A DNA stretch of 64,000 nt from positions 930,001 through 994,000 of the forward strand of contig NZ_JBBOBR010000001.1 in NCBI RefSeq assembly GCF_038002165.1, written 5' to 3'. The notes under the pieces are model-generated. The model made no database searches and was not told the DNA's origin. It worked only from the letters and a program-made list of their open reading frames with translations. Position 1 is the first letter of the stretch; every line of letters begins with the position of its first letter. The DNA comes from Cytobacillus sp. FSL H8-0458. GTDB lineage: Bacteria > Bacillota > Bacilli > Bacillales > Cytobacillaceae. The translations under genes were made by a program, and so were the position numbers. Positions 1 to 8,257 of this stretch are shown in pieces.

Positions 1-477
1 ACAGACCTTCGTGACGAAATTCTGCAGATACCGGTTGCAGAAAATCCGCAATGGACTCAAGAGGAGATCCAGGAAGAACTGGAAAACAACGCACAGGGTA
101 TTCTCGGATATGTGGTACGCTGGGTTGAGCAGGGCATCGGCTGTTCCAAAGTTCCTGATATCAATAATATTGGTTTAATGGAGGACCGTGCGACATTAAG
201 GATTTCGAGCCAGCATGCTGCAAATTGGCTTCACCATGGCATCTGCACGAAGGAACAAGTGCTTGAGACACTTAAGAAAATGGCTAAGGTAGTAGATGAA
301 CAAAACAGTGGAGATACCGCATACCGCCCAATGGCAGCTGATTTCGATCAATCGGTTGCATTCCAGGCAGCATGTGACCTTGTTTTCGAAGGCTATGATC
401 AGCCAAACGGCTATACAGAACCAATCTTGCACCGCCGCCGTCTTGAAGCGAAGTCCAAATATGCTGTTAAACAGTAA
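1..477 (+). CDS. glcB: Malate synthase G, C-terminal part (5' end outside window)
   Basis: The frame is open from base 1 and ends at TAA 475-477, giving 158 residues of a protein whose family is about 720 residues long. The visible part matches the C-terminal domain of malate synthase G: a [16 protein letters not shown] stretch, a block [28 protein letters not shown] and the ending [15 protein letters not shown]. The enzyme condenses glyoxylate with acetyl-CoA to malate in the cytoplasm. A strong hairpin terminator follows at 487-513. The permease and IclR regulator downstream fit a glycolate/glyoxylate module. Identification is firm; catalytic residues lie outside the window. Confidence 0.92.
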   Translation, partial: TDLRDEILQIPVAENPQWTQEEIQEELENNAQGILGYVVRWVEQGIGCSKVPDINNIGLMEDRATLRISSQHAANWLHHGICTKEQVLETLKKMAKVVDEQNSGDTAYRPMAADFDQSVAFQAACDLVFEGYDQPNGYTEPILHRRRLEAKSKYAVKQ

Positions 478-486
478 TAATTTCAG

Positions 487-513
487 AACAGGGCATGCAG
501 GTGCCCTGTTTTT
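487..513 (+). terminator. Rho-independent terminator after malate synthase
   Basis: Perfect 9-bp stem AACAGGGCA / TGCCCTGTT with a 6-nt loop, followed directly by Ts. It sits 9 nt after the malate synthase stop. Confidence 0.85.
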
Positions 514-558
514 CTAAGGATGTGCAGACTTAAAGTAATTGAGGGGAGAGGAAGAACA

Positions 559-1338
559 ATGAAATTCACCAGATTTGAAGTTAATGGAGCAGTACATGCA
601 GGAGTATTAGAAGACGGTATGATTAAAGAAATTAAAGGTGATATTTTCGGAGATTGGGAGTATACCGGCCAAAACTTTTCCCCGAATGAAGCTAAACAGC
701 TTGCACCGCTGGTTCCAAATCAGATAATTGGAATTGGAGCCAACTATGTGTCCGAGAAATCTGATTTGCCTGAGACACTCCCTGAAATTCCTGTATTCTT
801 CTTCAAGCCTGTATCTTCTGTTATCGGTCCTGATGAAGATATTATCATTCCTGAAGGCATTGAAGAGGTGAAATTCGAATCAGAACTGGCTGTAGTTATT
901 GGCAGAGAAGCAAAAAATGTAGCAGAGTCAGACGTGCTTGATTATGTTTTCGGCTACACAGTGGGGAATGATGTTACTGCTCCGCAATTTTTCCATAATG
1001 ACGGACATTGGACAATTGGCAAATCCTTTGACAGTTTTACCCCGCTTGGTCCCGTAATCGAAACAGAACTCGATCCGTTTCAGTTGAAAGTTGAAGCAAA
1101 ATTAAACGGCTCAGAAAAGCAGAACAGCAGCACTGATCTCATGATTATCCCAATCCGAAAAATGATTTCCTACCTGTCTAATGTCATGACACTGAAGCCG
1201 GGTGACGTTATCCTTACAGGAAGTCCTGTTGGAGCTGAAATGGTCAGGTCAGGCGATGTTATCGAATGTGAAATCAAAGAGATTGGAACCCTGCGAAATA
1301 CATTTGCAGTGGCACGTGAAAGCGCAAAAACGGTATAA
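559..1338 (+). CDS. Fumarylacetoacetate hydrolase family protein
   Basis: 259 residues from ATG 559, which has GAGGGGAGAGGAAG just upstream; an in-frame earlier start at 520 has no such site. The protein has the FAH fold features: an acidic metal-binding motif EVKFESELAVVIG near residues 107-119, GYTVGNDVTAPQ with a further Asp, and the C-terminal LKPGDVILTGSPVG loop. Family members hydrolyse or hydrate 2-oxo acids or acylpyruvates with Mg2+ or Mn2+ (for example oxaloacetate decarboxylase, 2-oxohept-3-enedioate hydratase); the exact substrate cannot be read here. It is followed 43 nt later by the IclR regulator, probably in one transcript. Confidence 0.85.
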   Translation: MKFTRFEVNGAVHAGVLEDGMIKEIKGDIFGDWEYTGQNFSPNEAKQLAPLVPNQIIGIGANYVSEKSDLPETLPEIPVFFFKPVSSVIGPDEDIIIPEGIEEVKFESELAVVIGREAKNVAESDVLDYVFGYTVGNDVTAPQFFHNDGHWTIGKSFDSFTPLGPVIETELDPFQLKVEAKLNGSEKQNSSTDLMIIPIRKMISYLSNVMTLKPGDVILTGSPVGAEMVRSGDVIECEIKEIGTLRNTFAVARESAKTV

Positions 1339-1357
1339 TTCAAGTATATTGAATTAT
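1335..1357 (+). promoter_or_regulatory. Inverted repeat across the FAH stop codon
   Basis: Perfect 9-bp arms ATAATTCAA and TTGAATTAT separated by GTATA, overlapping the FAH stop codon and lying just before the IclR start. It could be an autoregulatory operator or a short RNA hairpin. No T-run follows, so it is not a terminator. Confidence 0.4.
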
Positions 1358-1381
1358 GTTTTTGCACCTGAGGTGAGTATT

Positions 1382-2158
1382 TTGGAAAGAGAAAATATGG
1401 TCAAGTCCGTCAGCAGGGCATTGGATATTATTACATTGATCAGCCTGAAGAAAACCGGTCTTGGCGTTACGGAAATTGCCAATCAGATCGACATCAACAA
1501 AAGCTCTGTTTATCGTATTCTATCTACCCTTGTTCAGTACGGATATATAGAGCAGGACACCGGAACCGGAAAGTACAAATTAGGGTATAAGTTCCTCGAG
1601 ATCAGCTCAAAGCTGCTTGAATCAATCGATTTGCGTGCAGAAGCAAGGCCTTTTCTGCAGGAGCTTGAAAATGAAACAAATGAAGTCATTCATTTAGTCG
1701 TTTACGATCAGGGCGAAGTTGTGTACATCGAGAAGCTTGAGGGCAATGAGACGTTAAGAATGCATTCTAAAGTCGGGAAACGCGCTCCCATGCATTGCAC
1801 ATCTGTCGGGAAGGCCATTCTTGCACACCTGCCTTCAAGCATTGTATCCGATATTCTAGAGAGAAAAGGGATGCCGGTCCATACAGATAAAACCATAACG
1901 GATAAAGACGAATTCATGAAAGAATTGGGTCAGGTAAGGCAAAAAGGATATGCTTTTGATCTCGAAGAAAATGAATACGGAATTACTTGTGTTGCCGTTC
2001 CTATTTTTGACCACCTTGGCAAGGTTATTGCTGCAGTCAGTATTTCAGGTCCGACCATGAGGATGACAGATGATCGGCTTGATGCATTAAAATCCATAAT
2101 GGTAAAGACAGGACAAGGAATTTCCGCACGTCTTGGTCATGTAAGCCGAATCAATTAG
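1382..2158 (+). CDS. IclR-family transcriptional regulator
   Basis: 258 residues. The chosen start is TTG 1382 because GAGGTGAG lies 4 nt upstream; ATG 1397 is too far from it, and the reading frame continues upstream only by chance through the FAH gene. The N-terminus holds a winged helix (about residues 10-75, GVTEIANQIDINKSSVYRILSTL) and the rest is the IclR effector domain with RMHSKVGKRAPMHCTSVGKAILAHLP and a C-terminal ISGPTMRM segment. IclR proteins respond to small organic acids. The pair of palindromes upstream of the adjacent permease (2313-2346) is the obvious candidate target. Confidence 0.9.
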   Translation: MERENMVKSVSRALDIITLISLKKTGLGVTEIANQIDINKSSVYRILSTLVQYGYIEQDTGTGKYKLGYKFLEISSKLLESIDLRAEARPFLQELENETNEVIHLVVYDQGEVVYIEKLEGNETLRMHSKVGKRAPMHCTSVGKAILAHLPSSIVSDILERKGMPVHTDKTITDKDEFMKELGQVRQKGYAFDLEENEYGITCVAVPIFDHLGKVIAAVSISGPTMRMTDDRLDALKSIMVKTGQGISARLGHVSRIN

Positions 2159-2161
2159 TTA

Positions 2162-2208
2162 TTAGCTCGATATATCTCGATAAAAAGATATATTGAGCTA
2201 ATTTTTTT
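2162..2208 (+). terminator. Long terminator after iclR-type gene
   Basis: 16-bp stem TTAGCTCGATATATCT / AGATATATTGAGCTAA with one G-U pair, then seven Ts. Confidence 0.88.
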
Positions 2209-2264
2209 GTATATACATACAAATATTTTTGTGTAAATACATAGATTTAATTTTCCAAATATTA

Positions 2265-2292
2265 TTGAAATTATGAAAAATGTTTGTATAAT
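2265..2292 (+). promoter_or_regulatory. Sigma-A promoter of the permease gene
   Basis: TTGAAA at 2265-2270, a 16-nt spacer, then TATAAT at 2287-2292. It lies 120 nt before the permease start and immediately upstream of a paired palindrome. Confidence 0.6.
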
Positions 2293-2310
2293 GTAAATAA
2301 GCCTAATGCC

Positions 2311-2346
2311 ATGTTGTATAACAAAACCATTATAGTTATATAACAT
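2311..2346 (+). promoter_or_regulatory. Paired palindromic operator, probable IclR-type site
   Basis: Two near-identical palindromes, GTTGTATAAC (2313-2322) and GTTATATAAC (2335-2344), are 22 bp apart, two helical turns. Together they also form 12-bp inverted arms ATGTTGTATAAC and GTTATATAACAT with one mismatch. They lie downstream of the -10, where a bound dimer pair would block transcription. Assignment to the neighbouring IclR protein is inference. Confidence 0.5.
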
Positions 2347-2411
2347 GTTTCGCTGTCCGCAACAAAATGCAATCATTGTTCGTTATTACAAAACAAAGGG
2401 GGAAACGTAAT

Positions 2412-4202
2412 TTGAGTACTGGAATGTTAGCTTTATTATCTTTATTGCCAATTATTGCAGTTGCAGTATTTCTTGTCGGATTGAGATGGCCGGCAAGTAA
2501 GGCGATGCCCATCTCGTACCTGGTAGCAGTTGTCCTGGCGCTATTTGTCTGGAAGGTGTCGGGTGCTAAAGTGGCGGCTGCATCCATTAACGGCCTGGTT
2601 GTCGCCGGAACACTTCTTTATATTATTTTCGGGGCTATTCTGCTTCTAAATACCCTTCAGGAAAGCGGTGGCTTAAAAACCATCCGTCAAGGATTTACAG
2701 ATATATCGCCTGACCGCCGTATACAAGTCATTATCATTGCCTGGCTGTTCGGTTCTTTCATTGAAGGCGCATCCGGGTTTGGTACTCCAGCGGCAGTAGC
2801 TGTTCCGCTGTTAGTTGGACTTGGCTTTCCGGCTATGGCCGCAGTTATTGCCGGAATGGTCATTCAAAGTACACCAGTGTCATTCGGTGCTGTAGGGACA
2901 CCGATGCTTGTCGGCGTTCAGACTGGTTTATCCGGCAATGCCAGCCTTACAGATAACCTGCTTGGATTAGTAACTCAAATCGCAGGTCAAGTAGCTATTC
3001 TCCACATGATTGCGGGAACATTAATTCCTTTATTTGTAGTAGCTTTAATGACAAGATTTTTCGGCAAAAATAAATCATTTACCGAAGGGGTAAAAATCTG
3101 GAAGTTTGCCCTTTTTGCAGCTTTTTCCATGACAATCCCTTATGTTATTGTCGCAAATGTCCTTGGACCTGAATTCCCATCGATGATTGGGGGATTAGCT
3201 GGTTTAGCTATCGTTGTTTTTGCGGCTAAAAAAGGCTTCCTTATGCCTCCTAAGGATCAGGTTTGGGATTTTGAAGAGAAATCCAAGTGGGATCCTGAAT
3301 GGACTGGAAAGCTGGAAATCAAAGCTGTTGCTCACAAAAGCGGAAGCATGAGTATGATGCGTGCCTGGACACCTTATGTTTTAGTCGGACTATTCTTAGT
3401 ATTGTCAAGATTGAAATCGCTTCCATTTTTAGAGTGGCTTCAGGCGTGGACGGTCAAATTTGAGAACATCTTTGATTCCGGCATCACTTCAAGCTTCCAG
3501 CCACTGTATTTGCCGGGTACGATTTTTATTCTTGTATCTGTTATCACTTATTTTATCCATGGAATGAATTCCAGTTCATACAAAAAAGCCTGGGCAGATT
3601 CAGGAAAGACCACTGTTGCTGCTTCAACAGCTTTAATTTTCACTGTTCCGATGGTACAGGTTTTCATCAATACCGGCGGTGGAGAAGCAGGCTATAATCA
3701 GATGCCGATCGAGCTCGCGAACGGTGCTGCAGCTCTTGCTGGAGAATTCTGGCCATTCTTTGCAACCTTCATCGGGGGTCTGGGAGCCTTTATTGCAGGA
3801 AGTAATACAGTCAGTAATATGATGTTTGCATTATTCCAGTATGATGTCGGCTCGCAGATCGGGGTCGATGCCACCTGGATTGTAGCCCTTCAGGCAGTCG
3901 GAGGCGCAGCCGGAAACATGATTTGTGTGCATAACGTCGTTGCTGCATCAGCTGTTGTGGGACTTGTCGGAAAAGAAGGCACTGTCATTCGTAAAACGTT
4001 ATTCCCATTCTTCTACTATGCACTGCTGGCAGGATCTGTAGGTTACTCGATTGTCTGGTATTCGCAAAAAGGGATTTTCAATATCGGTTCCTTCATTGCA
4101 GTTGCCATCGCATTCGCAGCTGTTTATATAATTGCAACAAATAACAGGCGTTCCAACATGATTTTGCCTCCGCCTCCGGTGAATGTAAAATCTGCTAAAT
4201 AA
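2412..4202 (+). CDS. lctP: LldP/GlcA-type lactate-glycolate permease
   Basis: 596 residues from TTG 2412, which follows GGGGG at 2398-2402; an ATG at 2367 has no ribosome site. The protein is very hydrophobic, with around 12-14 membrane segments and the family signatures [39 protein letters not shown] and the C-terminal [14 protein letters not shown]. LctP-family permeases carry L-lactate, D-lactate or glycolate into the cell with protons. Adjacent malate synthase G suggests glycolate as a real possibility, since the same pairing occurs in the E. coli glc operon. It has its own promoter and terminator. Confidence 0.9.
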   Translation: MSTGMLALLSLLPIIAVAVFLVGLRWPASKAMPISYLVAVVLALFVWKVSGAKVAAASINGLVVAGTLLYIIFGAILLLNTLQESGGLKTIRQGFTDISPDRRIQVIIIAWLFGSFIEGASGFGTPAAVAVPLLVGLGFPAMAAVIAGMVIQSTPVSFGAVGTPMLVGVQTGLSGNASLTDNLLGLVTQIAGQVAILHMIAGTLIPLFVVALMTRFFGKNKSFTEGVKIWKFALFAAFSMTIPYVIVANVLGPEFPSMIGGLAGLAIVVFAAKKGFLMPPKDQVWDFEEKSKWDPEWTGKLEIKAVAHKSGSMSMMRAWTPYVLVGLFLVLSRLKSLPFLEWLQAWTVKFENIFDSGITSSFQPLYLPGTIFILVSVITYFIHGMNSSSYKKAWADSGKTTVAASTALIFTVPMVQVFINTGGGEAGYNQMPIELANGAAALAGEFWPFFATFIGGLGAFIAGSNTVSNMMFALFQYDVGSQIGVDATWIVALQAVGGAAGNMICVHNVVAASAVVGLVGKEGTVIRKTLFPFFYYALLAGSVGYSIVWYSQKGIFNIGSFIAVAIAFAAVYIIATNNRRSNMILPPPPVNVKSAK

Positions 4203-4209
4203 TACTTTT

Positions 4210-4242
4210 AACTGGTTTAGCCCTTTGGCTGGCCAGTTTTTT
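4210..4242 (+). terminator. Terminator after the permease gene
   Basis: Outer stem AACTGG / CCAGTT with an inner AGCC / GGCT pairing, ending in a run of Ts. Confidence 0.8.
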
Positions 4243-4312
4243 CTTGCGTAAAAAAATTTAATTTCCCTCTTCTCTTTTCCAATAACTTGTAATATAATTT
4301 AACTGTGTTAAC

Positions 4313-4333
4313 TGTACTAGGAATCATAGTACA
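4313..4333 (+). promoter_or_regulatory. Operator of the GntR-ABC-sigma operon
   Basis: Perfect inverted repeat TGTACTA-N7-TAGTACA, 25 nt before the GntR start codon. YtrA-type GntR repressors normally bind such TAGTACA-like half-sites in their own promoter, so autoregulation is likely. A TATAAT at 4293-4298 may be the -10. Confidence 0.6.
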
Positions 4334-4357
4334 CTATATACAGGTGGGAGGGTAAGC

Positions 4358-4756
4358 ATGTTTGAATTGGACGTAAGGAGCCGAAAACCTATATATGAAC
4401 AGCTGGTTGAGCGGCTTAAAGAGCTGATCATCACAGAGGTCTTATCAGCAGATGAACAGCTGCCTTCCGTTCGAACGCTGGCCCAGCAGCTGACGATCAA
4501 TCCTAATACCATTCAGAAGGCGTATAGGGAGCTTGAGTCCCAGGGCTATATTTATTCCATAAAAGGGAAAGGCAGTTTTGTCAGTGCAGCGACACCCAAT
4601 CTGAACAGCGAAAAAATAGAAAAAGTGAAAAATGAACTTTCAAAGCTTTTATCAGAAGCTATATACCTTGGAATCACAAAGAATGAATTATTCAAGCTCA
4701 TACAGGAAATAGAAGCAGCTATAGGGGGAGGGATAGAAGATGATCAAAATCCGTAA
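4358..4756 (+). CDS. GntR-family repressor, YtrA subfamily
   Basis: 132 residues, starting at ATG 4358 after GGTGGGAGGG. The first 75 residues are a winged helix of GntR type (IYEQLVERLKELIITEVLSADEQLPSVRTLAQQL, then NPNTIQKAYRELESQGYI). The tail is only about 50 residues, typical of the YtrA subgroup that controls ABC exporters and responds to cell-envelope antibiotics. The stop codon overlaps the ATP-binding gene by 17 bases, so the genes are translationally coupled. Confidence 0.9.
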   Translation: MFELDVRSRKPIYEQLVERLKELIITEVLSADEQLPSVRTLAQQLTINPNTIQKAYRELESQGYIYSIKGKGSFVSAATPNLNSEKIEKVKNELSKLLSEAIYLGITKNELFKLIQEIEAAIGGGIEDDQNP

Positions 4757-5636
4757 TGTGCGAAAATCTTTCGAGGAGATGGATGCTGTCGAAAATGTCT
4801 GCATCGAAGTGAATAAAGGGTCCATATACGGCTTGCTTGGATCCAATGGAGCCGGAAAAACAACACTTTTAAAGCTTTTGGCAGGCATCTATGCAGAGGA
4901 TGAAGGGTCCATTGCCATTGACGGCCAGCCGGTGTTCGAAAACCCGCAAATGAAAGAAAAGATCTTTTTTATTCAGGACCATCCCTATTTTCTGCCTCAA
5001 TATACAGTTAAGCAGATGGCGCAATTTTATAGAAATATTTACAGCAGGTGGGATGAAGAACGCTTTGAAGAACTGGCTGCTATTTTTGAAATGGATATAC
5101 ATAAAAAGATTCATAGATTCTCAAAAGGCATTCAGAGGCAGGCTGCTTTTATCCTTGCTTTGTCTGCCAGGCCGGAAGTGTTAATTTTGGATGAGCCTAT
5201 GGACGGGCTTGACCCTGTCATGAGGAAGAAAGTGAAAAGCCTGCTGATCGATGAGGTTGCAGAAAGAGAAATGACGATTCTTATTTCCTCTCATAATCTG
5301 CGTGAAGTTGAAGATCTATGTGATTATATAGGCATTATGCATAATGGGCGTATGATTCTGGAAAAAGATCTTGATGATCTTAAAACAGATACCCATAAAA
5401 TTCAGGTTGCCTTTAAAGGATCTGTACCAGCCATTTTCGATCCGCTGAAGATTCTTCATAAAGAAAAAAGAGGCAGCATAATGATCTGCATTGTAAAGGG
5501 AGATGCAAAGGAAATATCGTCATATGTAGAACAATTTAAACCAGTAATTTTCGATATGCTTCCCCTGACATTAGAGGAGATTTTCATTTATGAAATGGGG
5601 GACATTGGATATGCAGTCCAAAACATCCTTGATTAA
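4740..5636 (+). CDS. ABC transporter ATP-binding protein (exporter type)
   Basis: 298 residues. Walker A GSNGAGKTT (near residue 36), a degenerate signature FSKGIQRQAAF, Walker B EVLILDEPMDGLDP and the switch histidine in ISSHNLREV are all present. The ABC2-type arrangement with a C-terminal extension of about 85 residues after the nucleotide-binding domain resembles BcrA/YtrB-like exporters. It overlaps the GntR gene upstream and the permease gene downstream, so the three products probably act together at the membrane. Confidence 0.92.
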   Translation: MIKIRNVRKSFEEMDAVENVCIEVNKGSIYGLLGSNGAGKTTLLKLLAGIYAEDEGSIAIDGQPVFENPQMKEKIFFIQDHPYFLPQYTVKQMAQFYRNIYSRWDEERFEELAAIFEMDIHKKIHRFSKGIQRQAAFILALSARPEVLILDEPMDGLDPVMRKKVKSLLIDEVAEREMTILISSHNLREVEDLCDYIGIMHNGRMILEKDLDDLKTDTHKIQVAFKGSVPAIFDPLKILHKEKRGSIMICIVKGDAKEISSYVEQFKPVIFDMLPLTLEEIFIYEMGDIGYAVQNILD

Positions 5637-7566
5637 AAGGGAAATTCTAAAAACGATCTTCAGAAGTGTCGGCTGGGTTTCCATCTTGTATTTTCTCGGT
5701 CTGTTCTTTGCCATTCCTCTTGATATCATAATGAATTCTTCAGAGGAACAGCGGAAATTCCTGGACATTGATAATCTGTTTCAATACAACTTCCAGCTCC
5801 AATTTATATTTAGTATATCAGTACCGGTGGCCTTGTCTGTGTTCTTATTCAGGTATACACAGGTAAAACAATATAGCGATTTAATGCACAGCCTCCCAGT
5901 TAAAAGGGAATCCATTTTCCATCAATATGCTTTAACAGGAATCATGCTATTAATTTTGCCGGTTTTACTCATTGCTTTGATTGTCCTGGTTCTTTACCAG
6001 CCCATGAATTTGCAGGACTTTTATTCAATGGGGGATATCCTCAATTGGGTGGGCATCACGCTTTTATTTAATATTGTGATCTACCTGGCAGGTGTTTCTG
6101 TAGGAATGCTGACGGGATTAACCGCGGTACAGGGTGCCTTAACGTATATCTTTCTCTTGCTCCCTGTTGGACTGATCATTTTAGTTTCTATTAATTTGCC
6201 TTTCTATTTATTCGGCTTTCCAGGCCAATATTATATGGAAAGCAAATTCGAAAAGTTCTCTCCTTTGATTGCATTTACTCAGATGAATATGCGTACACCG
6301 TCAAGTGTGGAGGCTGCCGTTTATCTCATACTTATTGTGTCCCTGTATTTTCTCGGTTTGCAGATTTATAAAAGGAGAAGAATGGAGGCGGTCTCCCATG
6401 CGCTTGTTTTTCCGATAACAAAGCCCATTTTTAAATATGGTGTAACGTTTTGCACCATGCTTCTTGGCGGCGGTTATTTCGGTGAGATGCAGGGCGGCAT
6501 GAGCTGGATTATAGCGGGATATGTATTTGGAGCATTGATTGGTTATGCTGCGGCCGAAATGGTACTGCAGAAATCATGGCGAGTGACCATTCATATAAAA
6601 GGATTGATGGTATACACAGCCATAATGGCGGCTTTATTCGTCTTATTTCAATTTGATTTGACTAAGTATGAAAAAAGCATACCGCGGAGCAATGAAATTG
6701 AGCGGGTCCATTTCAGCGAGAGTTATTACCTTTATAGTGATATTGATCATGAAGAACCGATATATTTAAAGGAATACGAGAATATTGATTTGGTCAGAAG
6801 GTTTCATGAGAAGCTTGTAAAGAATGAAGACAGACAGGCGCAGCTTTCGGGCCGTGATTCCATATTTATTGTATACGAACTGAAAAATGGCGAAAAGCTG
6901 ATTCGCGATTACAGGATTAGTAAAAGGGAATATAAGCCATTTCTTAAGCTGATTTATGAATCGGATGAATATAAAATGGCAACAAATGAAATCTATCAGG
7001 TATCAGCAGATGATACTACGAAAATCACAATTACCCCATCCGGGCCAGTTTCAAAGCGGGCGGTCATTACAGATAAAGAAGAACTAAAAGAAGCTGTTGA
7101 GATATTGACTGAGGAAGTGGACACAGCTTCTTATGAAGAGCTTCAGGGAATTGACGAGCCATATGCGCATATTGAGATTTATTATAATGACAGCAAAAAA
7201 GCTTATATGACCTGGAATCCTTCTTATACAAGATTTGAGAAATGGCTGGAAGAAAAGTCATTGCTGAATGATGCAAAAGTGAATAGCAATGATATTTCTT
7301 ATGCACTGGCTGCAAAAGCGGATGATATCGATATCAACTTTGCGGCAGGGTACTCTTATGAGGAAGTTTTTGAAGAGATGGCTGACAGCAAATCTTCAAT
7401 CAAAATTACGGATAAGGAACAAATAGAAAGCGGTTTGAGGAATTCAAATGGATACATTGAAGGAGACTATATTATTGCATTCTATTTTGATGAGCAAAGG
7501 ACAATTGATATTAAGAGTTTCACTGAAAAAACAATACCGGACTTCATAAAAGAACGGCTTCAATAA
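5611..7566 (+). CDS. ABC-2 type permease with large C-terminal domain
   Basis: 651 residues from ATG 5611 (GGGGG 9 nt upstream); ATG 5590 with GAGGAG upstream is a possible alternative adding seven residues. About eight or nine membrane segments fill residues 20-350 (for example VGWVSILYFLGLFF, LILPVLLIALIVLVLY, FLLLPVGLIILVS). After a last segment VYTAIMAALFVLFQF there are about 295 hydrophilic residues rich in charged and aromatic residues, probably outside the cell. That extra domain is unusual for a simple exporter permease and could sense an envelope signal. The gene overlaps the ATPase gene and is followed after 33 nt by a sigma factor gene. Confidence 0.82.
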   Translation: MQSKTSLIKREILKTIFRSVGWVSILYFLGLFFAIPLDIIMNSSEEQRKFLDIDNLFQYNFQLQFIFSISVPVALSVFLFRYTQVKQYSDLMHSLPVKRESIFHQYALTGIMLLILPVLLIALIVLVLYQPMNLQDFYSMGDILNWVGITLLFNIVIYLAGVSVGMLTGLTAVQGALTYIFLLLPVGLIILVSINLPFYLFGFPGQYYMESKFEKFSPLIAFTQMNMRTPSSVEAAVYLILIVSLYFLGLQIYKRRRMEAVSHALVFPITKPIFKYGVTFCTMLLGGGYFGEMQGGMSWIIAGYVFGALIGYAAAEMVLQKSWRVTIHIKGLMVYTAIMAALFVLFQFDLTKYEKSIPRSNEIERVHFSESYYLYSDIDHEEPIYLKEYENIDLVRRFHEKLVKNEDRQAQLSGRDSIFIVYELKNGEKLIRDYRISKREYKPFLKLIYESDEYKMATNEIYQVSADDTTKITITPSGPVSKRAVITDKEELKEAVEILTEEVDTASYEELQGIDEPYAHIEIYYNDSKKAYMTWNPSYTRFEKWLEEKSLLNDAKVNSNDISYALAAKADDIDINFAAGYSYEEVFEEMADSKSSIKITDKEQIESGLRNSNGYIEGDYIIAFYFDEQRTIDIKSFTEKTIPDFIKERLQ

Positions 7567-7599
7567 TAAGGGAGAAATCTACAGGAGAGGGGGATTACA

Positions 7600-8121
7600 G
7601 TGATAAAACCTTCAATGGATATGAGAGAAATCTGCAGACTCTACAATAAGCGGCTTTATCATATCGCATATAGCATAACACGGGATCATTATCTAGCACA
7701 GGATGTTGTACAGGAAACACTGATCAAGGCTTATAAAAAAATGGACAGCATAGATGATCAGGATAAGCTGGGATCATGGTTATCATCAATTGCGACCAGA
7801 ACTGCAATAGATTTTGTGCGAAAAGAAAGAAGGACTAATGAGAGGATACAGGATTCCGTTGATTTTGAGAACTGCATGGAAAGCAGGTACAGCGATACTG
7901 GGCAGGAAGCAGAGATCAATATGCTTCAGGAGCAGATATACGCTTATGTGGATTCCCTCTCCTATGAACAGAAAAGGGTTTTCCTGCTTAAAACGAAGCA
8001 TGGACTGAAGGAAAGAGAAATAGCGGACCTTCTCCATCTCAACCCGAATACTGTTAAAACAAAACTATATCGGGTTAGACAGCATCTGAGAGAAATCCTT
8101 GCTGATCGGAATTTGGCATAG
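7600..8121 (+). CDS. ECF-type RNA polymerase sigma factor
   Basis: 173 residues from GTG 7600, preceded by AGGAGAGGGGG. Region 2 is clear (residues 8-75: LYNKRLYHIAYSITRDHYLAQDVVQETLIKAY, then LGSWLSSIATRTAIDFVRK) and region 4 occupies residues 110-165 (LSYEQKRVFLLKTKHGLKEREIADLLHLNPNTVKTKLYRVRQHLRE). No region 3 lies between them, as in ECF sigma factors. No anti-sigma gene follows; a terminator does. It is 33 nt after the ABC permease, so it should be co-transcribed with the GntR/ABC genes. Confidence 0.9.
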   Translation: MIKPSMDMREICRLYNKRLYHIAYSITRDHYLAQDVVQETLIKAYKKMDSIDDQDKLGSWLSSIATRTAIDFVRKERRTNERIQDSVDFENCMESRYSDTGQEAEINMLQEQIYAYVDSLSYEQKRVFLLKTKHGLKEREIADLLHLNPNTVKTKLYRVRQHLREILADRNLA

Positions 8122-8152
8122 AAAAACAGCTTCTGAAAAGGAGCTGTTTTTT
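8122..8152 (+). terminator. Terminator after the sigma factor gene
   Basis: Stem AAACAGCT / AGCTGTTT with a 10-nt loop and a six-T tail, directly after the stop codon. Confidence 0.85.
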
Positions 8153-8257
8153 GTCCAATAACAAGAACTGATAAATAATCAGACAGTCAGCAGGAAAATC
8201 ACCATTCCAAATGGAAATGACTTCATAGAATACCTGATTAATAAAAGGAGGTTCATT

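Noticed and set aside
1202..1381. 60-residue N-terminal extension of the IclR gene
   Set aside because: It is read out of frame through the FAH gene; the winged helix begins after TTG 1382, which has a good ribosome site.
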